From contig CM041465.1 in the NCBI GenBank assembly GCA_023213395.1, forward strand, positions 174,909,741 to 174,973,740: DNA of 64,000 bases, given 5' to 3'. The position numbers and the translations under genes are program-made. Below, piece by piece: positions 56,632-64,000 of the stretch (position 1 is the first letter of the stretch; every line of letters begins with the position of its first letter). The notes beneath the pieces are model-generated. The model saw only the letters and a program-made list of their open reading frames with translations. It ran no database searches and had not been told where the DNA came from. This stretch comes from Cycas panzhihuaensis. Lineage: Eukaryota > Cycadophyta.

Positions 56632-57080
56632 AATTTATTTGTTATGAACCTTCTCTCTTATGGAATGGTGATGTACTTCTATATGCTTTGTCCTTGCATG
56701 AAGAACTAGGTTTTTGGTCAACTTGATTGTACTCTGATTGTCACAGTTCAGAGTTGCTGCTGTATATTGTTGTTGGTCCAAGTCTGCTAGAAGTTGTCTC
56801 AGCCATATTGCTTCGCTTGTAGCACTTACTGCAGATCTGTATTCAACTTCTGTTGATGATAACACAACAATGGTCTATCTTTTACTGCTCCAAGAGATTG
56901 TTGTTGACCCGAAAAAGAAGCAATAACCACTTGTGGACTTTCTCTGCTCTGTACCCTACCCAGTCTGAGTCATAGAACCCTAACAAATCTGTTGATTTTT
57001 CTCTGGGCTATATTAATTTCAGATCAACTATTCCCTTTAAATACCTTAGTATTCTTCTTGTAGCTTTCCAATGTTTTATT
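56632..57080 (-). pseudogene. Copia-J RNase H, broken
   Basis: Open at 56865-56635: LSSTEVEYRSAVSATSEAIW, LNCDNQSTIKLTKNLVLHAR, TKHIEVHHHSIREKV, with the D-N-Q-S catalytic Asp kept. The first part (56980-56870), with the FYDSDWVGY-like first Asp, is in another frame. It ends 104 bases before the PPT. Confidence 0.9.
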
Positions 57081-58060
57081 TTAGGTTCTTGCATGTATCT
57101 CGAAACCAGACCTACTGAATATGATATGTATGGTCTAGTTGTTGTGAGTTAGATTAAGCTGTCAATTAGTTGCCTATACAGAGTTGTATTGGCCAAAGGT
57201 TCTTCCTCTCCTGTGACCAAGTTGCAGTTTACCTCCATGGGTGTTGCACATGGATTGCAATTTTTCATTTGAAATTTAATCAACATGTCTTTGATGTACT
57301 TTCCTTGAGATAGGGTGATGAAGTCATCTAGTCGGCTGACTTCCAATCCCAAATAATAACTTAGAAGACCCAAATCGGTCATTTCAAATTCCCTTTCTAG
57401 TTGTTTCTTTATGTTTTTGATCGATTCATCATCGCTCCCTATGATTATCATGTTGTCTACATAAACTACAACTATAGTGATCAGCCCATTTCTTTTCCTT
57501 ACATATAAGCTTGAGTCAAAGTTAGAATGTTGGAAACCATTTTGACACAGATGTTTGTCTAATTTGGCATACTGAGCTCGAGGGGCCTATTTTAGGCTAT
57601 ATAAAGCCTTTTTTAATTTACAAACCAAGTGTTCCTCTCCTTCCTTAATGTATCCTTCTGGTTGCATCACGTAGACTTCCTCTTCTATTTCTCCATTTAA
57701 GAATGCACTTTTAACATCCAGATGAAAAACTTTCCAATTTTATTGAGCTCCCAAAGCAATACCTATTCTCGTTGTATGTAATTTTGCTATAGGAGAATAT
57801 GTTTCTTTGAAGTCTACTCCAACTGTTTAGGTGTAGCCTTTGGCAACAATCTTGACTTTGTATTCCTCAATTTTTCCATTGACTCCTACTTTGATTTTAT
57901 AAACCCACTTGCAGTTAACCACTGGTTTGTTGGGAGGCCGCTCAACTAATTCCCATGTCTAGTTCTTGGCAATTGATTGCATTTCTGAATCCATTGTTGT
58001 TCTCCATTCTCGCTGATCTTTTGCTTCTTGAAAGGATTGTGGCTCGACACTGTTGTACAA
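57081..58060 (-). pseudogene. Copia-J reverse transcriptase, broken
   Basis: From the right: a start near 57960 with a WELVERPPNKPVVNCKWVYK-type region in pieces, then a KSAFLNGEIEEEVYVMQP-type block near 57700, and KLKKALYSLK-like sequence near 57610. The open block 57451-57149 has EREFEMTDLGLLSYYLGLEV and LSQGKYIKDMLIKFQM. The catalytic box near 57455 reads VYVDNMIIIGS, so the second Asp of YVDD is Asn (one G-to-A change). Confidence 0.88.
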
Positions 58061-58072
58061 TGCCCGGGGTCT

Positions 58073-59370
58073 TTAACTTCTAGTTCTGTGCGTAAATAAA
58101 TCTCCTTTCCCTTCTTCAATTGTTTTGATGTACCATCTTGGCACTTTCTTTTCCTCTCTTGGTTCTTCTTCAATGACTGATCCTTGTGATGGCTGTTCCT
58201 CTTCTACTGAGATTGAATCTTCATGTGATACTGGTGAAGTTTCTGATGTTTGAGGGATCTCTTCTGAGGTAAGTTCTGAGGCCTCTTCCATGATGATTTC
58301 TTGAGATGTTGCTTTTGACCCCTCTTCAATTTGTCTGAATTGAGACTTGTCGTCCAAAACATCTTCTTCATTAAACACAACATCTCTACTTACATAGATC
58401 TTGTTAGTTTTTGGATCTATGCATTTATAAGCTTTTGAATTTTTGTTGTGTCCTATCATGATACATTATATACTCTTTGCATCGAGTTTTGATCTCCTTT
58501 TATCAGGAACGTGGAAGAATGTTTGACATCCAAATACTTTTAAAATGCTTACATCAGGTTTCTTACCTGTCCAAGCTTCTTCTAGAGTGATTTGCTCCAA
58601 TGCTTTTGTAGGACTCTGATCTATCAAATAATAAGTGGTGCTAACCGTTTTTTCCCAGTAGGTTTTTGAAATGTGTTTCTCAAAACCCATACTATGAGCC
58701 ATTTCCATGATGGTTCTGTTCTTCCTTTTAGCAACCCCATTAGACTGAGGGGTATAGGGAGTTGTGAACTGTCTACGTATTCCATTTATTTAACAAAAAT
58801 TCAAAAAATCTTTTGATATGTATTCTCCACCATCATCTGACTTAATGCACTTTATTTAACTCCGAACTCTAATTCTACTTCTGCTTTGAATTCTTTGAAG
58901 AATTCAAAGACTTTAGATTTATTATGGAGGAAGTACACCCATACCTTTCGAGTGAAATCATCAATGAAGGTTAAAAAAATACCTGCATCCATTGATTGAA
59001 AGTGGAGTAAGAGGGCCACACAAATCGGTCTGAATCAACTCTAATTTATTTTGGGCATGCCAACCTCTTTCCTTGAATGGAAGTCAATGCTGCTTCCCGA
59101 ACTGGCAATCTTTACAAACAAAATTTTCAAATGTGATGGGAGGTAGGCCATTTACCATGCCTGACTTTTCCATTAACTTTAATGTATCTATAGGAAGATG
59201 CCCATACTTCAAATGCCAAACTTTATTATCAAAATTCACAATAATACATGCTTTTATACACAATTTAGGGTTTACAAGGTCGGACAACAACCTATACAGA
59301 TCATTACATCTTATGCCTTTGGCTATTATATTGCCATCATTCTTCATGTCCATTACATAACAGTAGCCCT
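58073..59370 (-). pseudogene. Copia-J integrase, broken
   Basis: Pre-integrase part open at 59353-59084: VWHLKYGHLPIDTLKLMEKS, CKDCQFGKQH. The core has [20 protein letters not shown] with the first Asp, SDDGGEYISKDFLNF with the second, and SNGVAKRKNRTIMEMAHSMG where the catalytic Glu of NGVAE is Lys. The C-terminal part is open at 58708-58466 (TYYLIDQSPTKALEQITLEE) and 58459-58073, ending in an acidic Glu/Ser-rich linker to RT. Confidence 0.92.
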
Positions 59371-59499
59371 CTTCCCCAAATACAGTTCTTAGCCTTTTCT
59401 AAGTTGTGACATTGACAGAAGATTCATTTTTAAACCTGAAACAAGCAATACATTCCCTATTTTCTTTATGTTCCCCTGCAAATTGATAGCTATGGTACC

Positions 59500-59930
59500 A
59501 GCTCCCTTTATATCTAGCGGGTACTTATCACCCAATTCAATAGATCTGTCAGTGTTATATGGTTTCAATGACTCAAGCTAATCTTCACGATTGGTCATGT
59601 GATGGGAGGCACCTAAATTAATATACCAAACATCTTTGTCTTGTAAGCCTGCAGAAAGGGCAATAATGAATGTTGTTTCTTCCTCCTCCTCCTCTGTCTG
59701 CTCCTTGTAGTTTCCAACTGGATGTTTCCCTCTCTGAATATCTGCTCTTCTTTGCGGACATTGATAGGGATAATGACCTGGTTGTCCACAAGGATAACAA
59801 AGATCAAAATCTCTACATGCGCTTGAAACATGACCCAGCTCACCACAATTGTAGCAGATCCTTGTGTCTCTTGTGCATCCATGACCTCTTGTTATCCTGC
59901 CATCGACCATGAGCAACACTCTTGGCATCC
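59500..59930 (-). pseudogene. Copia-J zinc knuckles and protease start
   Basis: The 116-codon open block holds two zinc knuckles, CYNCGELGHVSSAC (residues 25-38) and CYPCGQPGHYPYQC (44-57), then a Glu run. The protease motif reads WYINLGASHHMTN where W-x-(I/L)-D-S-G-A-S-H-H-M is usual, so the catalytic Asp is Asn. Two knuckles are less common than one in Copia gag. The block is cut at 59942 by Copia-K. Confidence 0.9.
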
Positions 59931-59942
59931 AGAGTTCGTACT

Positions 59943-60503
59943 TGTTAAACCTTATGTTTACATGTTAAACCTACGTACTTTATTATTCATGTACTATTCG
60001 TGCCTTTGTACTTTTATTCTTTTGTACTTTAGTGACTTATCACATAAGTGATAAAGTACACACTCACATTCTTTCCTAGTGACACAACATTGTCACTAAA
60101 GGGTCAAATGGGCCCCCATGCACTTTTGCTCACTTGAGAGCCCTAAAGGACACTTGTCCTATATCCAAGGCATGTACATTGGATGTTTGACACTTGTCAA
60201 ACATCCAATACCTTAGGTCTCTCCTTTCACTCTATATATTGAGACCTCTCTTCATTATTCTCATATAGAGTTGGAGCTTCATTATTATGTTGCTAGTTTG
60301 CTAATCAAACTATTATTCATTTGGAGGATGGACCAATTCCAACTCCTCATCTTTGGTACCATTTTGCTCTTTCTCTTCATGCTTGATCTTGCTCATGTTT
60401 GATCTCATAGCTTCATTCTTAGTCTAGTTTATTTGCTTTCTGGAACTAGAGTGAACATAGCTTCTAGATCTTGGGATTGTAAGGCCATTTGGCCATTTTC
60501 ACA
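59943..60503 (+). repeat. Copia-K 5' LTR (561 bp), with hairpin cluster
   Basis: Starts TGTTAAACCTTATG, ends CATTTTCACA. A TATATAT at 60233-60239 is the probable TATA box. Four inverted repeats lie upstream between 60037 and 60209. Confidence 0.88.
60037..60209. promoter_or_regulatory. Cluster of four hairpins upstream of the LTR TATA box
   Basis: TTATCAC/GTGATAA (60037-60054); TAGTGACA/TGTCACTA (60077-60098); AGGACA-CT-TGTCCT (60147-60160); and a 15-bp-arm palindrome, ATTGGATGTTTGACA-CT-TGTCAAACATCCAAT (60178-60209). All arms are perfect. The last two share the centre GACACTTGTC. The placement suggests U3 regulatory sites; function is inferred. Confidence 0.75.
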
Positions 60504-60505
60504 TT

Positions 60506-60517
60506 TGGTATCAGAGC
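60506..60517 (+). other. Copia-K primer binding site
   Basis: TGGTATCAGAGC, an exact initiator tRNA-Met site, two bases after the LTR. Confidence 0.95.
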
Positions 60518-62752
60518 TTGAGGAGACCAGTTCCCTCTGTTCTGATTTTTTTTCTTGCTCATTGGAGATTTAAAGTGGTTGTTTACACCCCCTTGGTGAC
60601 GACCTTCGCTCTCCGAAGGCGATCCAAGGATTATTGAAGCTTATTTCTGCAGATCAAGGATGTTCTGAAGTATTTTGAAGGCTATAAGTGGTTACACTCT
60701 GATTTGAGATATTTTTTCAGAGGTTTCAAGTGAGTCTTACTCACATTTTATGTGTTTTTTGCACTAGAAACTGAATATTTTGGTCATTTTTTCTCACAAA
60801 ACAAGGTGCAGGGGTATTCTGAAGGATTCTAAAGCTCACTAACTCAGATTATTGTGAGCTACTAACTCTCTGTTGGTTGTGAAGTATTTATGGGCTGATT
60901 TCAACCCTCAAACTCCACAGGGAAAGCTAAATCTGCTCGTGTGTGCTTACTGGAGCCTCCTACTCATCAGGAAAGACCTACACACACCTTTACTGGACCC
61001 CACGAACATTTTGCAAGCATTGGAAGAGAGCTGCAGCTGTTGTTCTGATTGTGGGGACTCCCTCAGCATGTGTGCCCTCTTTCAACTTCAGTTTGTTCAT
61101 ACTCACTCAACGATTGACAGAACAAGTTGAAAATTCAGGGGAACCTTTGTCCTAGCTGGGCGCCCTTGCCTCTGAAATCTTGTCTCCATCTAATGCTCCA
61201 TCGAGGAGATACAAGTGATTGAAGCTCCACAGCCACCGCTTCGTCCTGCCGCCGTTCAACCTCTTCATCAAAATCTTTTAAAATCTCTTTTAATTTTTCA
61301 TTAAGTCTAAACTTTAGGTTATGACTTTTGGAATATTCCCAAGTATATTCCACTTTAAAACACTTTTTCAAATCTAAATCATTATTTTTTAAGTGTTTTT
61401 TTTCTCAAAGTGACTTCATCACTAAAATACTATGATTTAGAGATGGATTTCAGTCCTTCCAAGCGATTTGCGCTCAGAAATTAATATTTTTCCTTAGTTT
61501 TAAGCCGACACTTTGTCATTTTCTTGGTTTTGGCTTAAAATTTCTCAAGGGAATCTCGATGTTTTTTAACTTTTTGATGATTAAAATCTTTGTTGTAACA
61601 AGTGATTTCATTAAATCACTTTAGCGCAACCAGTCTCCTATCTTTGAAGTTTAAAATTGCTGGCTTAAGTCCTCATTCAAGGCTCCCTGCATGGTGATTT
61701 TGTCATTCAAAGTTGCAAAAAAAGTGAAATTTCAGCCTTTACTTCTTTGGCATTTTTGCCTCATTTAACACTTGATTCATGTTGCATAAGTGTTAAAAGG
61801 CCTTGATAAAGTGATTTTAAAGTGTCAACACCTTGATAAAGTGATTTTTATCACTATCTTGACATTTTTTTTAAGGCACATTGCATGGTGACCTATTGCC
61901 CTTAGTCAAAAAGGGGGGGCTCAAAACATCTTTTTTTTAATAAAATCACTTTCTCTTGTTGATTGTTGGGACTATTTCAAAGTCCCAACACGTGGTGCTT
62001 GGCGTCTTCAATTTGCAAGTGACTCTTTCCTCTACTCTTCAAGCATTAAAAAGAACCCACTTGCATGTGTTACACAAAGACTTTATGCTTCTTAGCATCT
62101 TCATTAAAGTGCCAATATTTGTCATTGTACTTAAGCACTTTACTTTACTTGGATTGGATAGCAGTCTTTCTTACATTAAAGTGCTTTTGTAAATCACTCA
62201 AGTGATCATTTTGATGTACTTAATTGCTTCATCTTGAAGCTCTTTTATCATTGTAAAAGCAAGCATCTACAAACATCCAAGTAAAACTTACTCTAAAATC
62301 CACTTATATCTTCTAAAAGTAAACTTTAAAATCAAGTAGGAGAGGCCCAAAAAAGGTTCAAACCTTGCCTCTAAAATAACTTTAAGCTTGGTGCATTCCC
62401 TAGGGGACCAACCGACCGTACGGTCAGTGCGTGACAATTAAGGTTACTTGAGGGACAGGAGGTTCGAAAAGGGTGTTATTGGCGCTGTGAATCCCAAGGA
62501 AAGCATGGTACGTCCATGCAGATCAACCCTACCTTCCTTGTCCTAGATTTCACTTGGCCAACTGTTGGATCTCTTCTATAGATCAGGGTTGGACCAACTC
62601 CTTAGCCTAGTCCTCCACCCCTCATCATTACATTCAGTTGTTAGATCTTCTAGTAAGATCAGGACTATTGGTTTCGTTAGAAGGTGGAACTTAAGTGACG
62701 AAAGCTTAGAGTTTCCAAGTTATTTGCTAGCTTCAAGCCTTACAACTTCAAC
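60518..62752 (+). other. Copia-K long leader
   Basis: About 2.2 kb with no convincing ORF. AAGTGATTT and its complement recur between about 61590 and 62220, including a perfect hairpin at 61600-61621. A 12-bp palindrome, GACCGTACGGTC, lies at 62414-62425. Confidence 0.7.
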
Positions 62753-63540
62753 ATGACTACAATTAATATGCTCAATGCATGTACCATCAAATTAACAGGA
62801 CAAGACAACTATCAAGAATGGAAAAGAATCACTCAAAATCTCTTGATAATGAATGAGTTTTGGGGGTATGTTTCTAGAAGGATACCTCGACCTGTACCTG
62901 TTGGAAATGATGGTGAAATTGTTTATTTTGATGATGCACTTGTTGCTGCTTGGGACGCCAAAGATGAAATTGCTTTAGCATTTCTACATATGATTATTGA
63001 TGTTCATGTATATCAGAATATTATGTGTGCAAAGACTTCCAAGGAAGCATGCGACATTTTGTCCTCGTATGAAAGGCGAGATGAAGCTCTTATATTGATG
63101 GTAAAAGCAAATTTGTATTCTATAAAATTTGTCAAGCCTATGTCGGCTTTTCTTTCCTCTATCAAAGAGGTATGTAATGAATTGAATACATTAGGTAGTC
63201 CTGCTACTAGAGATGAGCTTATAACAACAATTGTTAGAGCTTTGCCTAAGGATTACAATGTTGTATTTCTTCCACTACTCGAGATGGTTCACTCAAACAA
63301 ATGTCCTTCAATGAATTTGAGAGCTTGTTGCTTCAAGAGAAGCAGATCTACATCAAAGATGATGATGAGGAACCATCCACATCAGGCGCATTCGCAGCAA
63401 AATCAAAGACCAAGTAGAATCCCAAACCTACACTTTCAAAGCAGTTTGGGAACATGAACATTGGTTCCTCAAAGACCAATGTTGTTTGTCATTATTGTGG
63501 CAAAGTTGGCCACATAACACCTGATTTCCAGAAGAAACAA
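62753..63540 (+). pseudogene. Copia-K gag with zinc knuckle, one frameshift
   Basis: Starts MTTINMLNACTIKLTGQDNY at 62753. The UBN2-type gag is open to 63457 (TGQDNYQEWKRITQNLLIMN, YSIKFVKPMSAFLSSIKEVC, LPKDYNVVFLPLLEM). A shift near 63300 moves the conserved MSFNEFESLLLQE-type region to another frame. The knuckle CHYCGKVGHITPDF at about 63493-63534 has Phe where the last Cys of CX2CX4HX4C should be. It packages element RNA. Confidence 0.88.
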
Positions 63541-64000
63541 GTAGATCTTTAGCACGCACGATAGCAACAGCAGCAGCCACGTCAACAAAATCAGAGACAA
63601 AGAATACCACAACAACAAAGAACGGTTTCAAAGAATAAGAGCAACAACCCCCTCGACCAAATTGAGGTGCCTATCGAGGAGGTCAAAGAGGAAGGGGGGG
63701 CTTAGAGGTGGCAATCAACGCCACTTCAACCAGTTTGCAGATGAGGACAAATTGTTTTGTGCTTATCATTCATCTGAGGTGGATCAAACTTGGATCATTG
63801 CTTCTGGAGCCACTCAACACATGACTGGGAGTGAAGAACTCCTTAGCGACATCAAGGAAAGACAAGGTCAATCAGTGACCTTCAGCAATGATGAATCTGT
63901 CACAATTTCTGGCATCAGCACAATCGCTCCATTCCATTCTCCTTCTGATACTTCCTCTACATTTCCCAATGGCAATGCCTATCTCATACCTTCCATGGAG
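63541..64000 (+). pseudogene. Copia-K protease start
   Basis: A Gln/Arg-rich linker with stops is followed by the protease motif at about 63789-63830, WIIASGATQHMTGSEELL. The catalytic Asp of W-I-I-D-S-G-A-T is Ala (GAT to GCT). The domain then runs QSVTFSNDESVTISGI and is cut by the window edge. It resembles the Copia-D protease in its SSEELL/GSEELL stretch, so the two elements are of one lineage. Confidence 0.85.

Larger units (their letters stand above)
56166..59942 (-). mobile_element. Copia-J, Ty1/Copia element, gag start beyond Copia-K
   Basis: Reading leftwards from 59942: zinc knuckles and protease, integrase, RT, RNase H, PPT, 3' LTR (56516-56166). The 5' part is cut off at 59942 by Copia-K; it should resume beyond the right edge. 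Stops and shifts are fewer than in Copia-A. Confidence 0.92.
59943..64000 (+). mobile_element. Copia-K, Ty1/Copia element, 3' end outside window
   Basis: A 5' LTR (59943-60503), a perfect PBS (60506-60517), a 2.2-kb leader, gag (62753-63540), and a protease start at about 63780, cut by the right edge. It is inserted in Copia-J; the left target copy is probably GTACT (59938-59942). The gag is nearly intact, so this is one of the youngest elements here. Confidence 0.93.

Noticed and set aside
60506-60517. tRNA gene suspected from tRNA-like 12-mers (also near 5356, 36474, 44553 and 49532)
   Set aside because: Only the 3' 12 bases complementary to initiator tRNA-Met are present; these are primer binding sites.

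Overview
This window is nuclear DNA from a land plant with a large, repeat-rich genome. The evidence is the set of LTR retrotransposons (Ty1/Copia and Ty3/Gypsy), a plant-type LINE carrying DUF4283, a zf-RVT domain and a terminal RNase H, and several levels of nesting. A gymnosperm or another large-genome seed plant is my guess; nothing here fixes the species. I found no convincing host gene, tRNA, rRNA or CRISPR array. Almost all coding sequence is retroelement sequence in decay.

Layout. 1-5781: Copia-A1, minus strand, 3' part beyond the left edge. 5800-12517: a near full-length L1-like LINE, plus strand, with a poly(A) tail and a 13-bp target duplication, inserted 18 bp from the edge of the Copia LTR. 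12617-23026: Gypsy-B, minus strand, structurally complete, with 802-bp LTRs, the 5-bp duplication GTTTT and an extra ORF downstream of integrase. 23027-27232: non-coding or unrecognised sequence with a microsatellite and small hairpins. 27233-27880: the 3' end of a chromodomain Gypsy, minus strand. 28040-29290: the 3' end and LTR of a relative of Gypsy-B, plus strand. 29300-33531: Copia-D, plus strand, 5' truncated. 34310-43086: Copia-A2, same family as A1, plus strand, split by a nested element at 36117-40460 that has LTRs, PBS, PPT and gag but no pol (TR-GAG-like).

43150-44074: Gypsy RT fragment, plus strand. 44075 to about 46280, and again near 50330-51231: remains of Gypsy-G, plus strand. 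Between them, 46283 to about 50035 is the 5' half of Gypsy-H, minus strand. 51232-51657: a Copia-type LTR, minus strand, sitting in the Gypsy-G 3' LTR, followed by about 4.5 kb of sequence without pol. 56166-59942: Copia-J, minus strand, interrupted by Copia-K (59943 to the right edge, plus strand).

The elements work as parasites rather than as a pathway: gag, protease, integrase, RT and RNase H recur in the standard Copia and Gypsy orders. Most carry stops, frameshifts or catalytic-site substitutions, many of them C-to-T or G-to-A transitions. The most interesting signals are the pol-less nested element, a leader module shared by up to four elements, the Gypsy-B extra ORF with a splice-acceptor-like start and a degenerate repeat array beside it, duplicated gag-like units in Gypsy-B, RNase H core duplication in the LINE, and a hairpin cluster in the Copia-K LTR.
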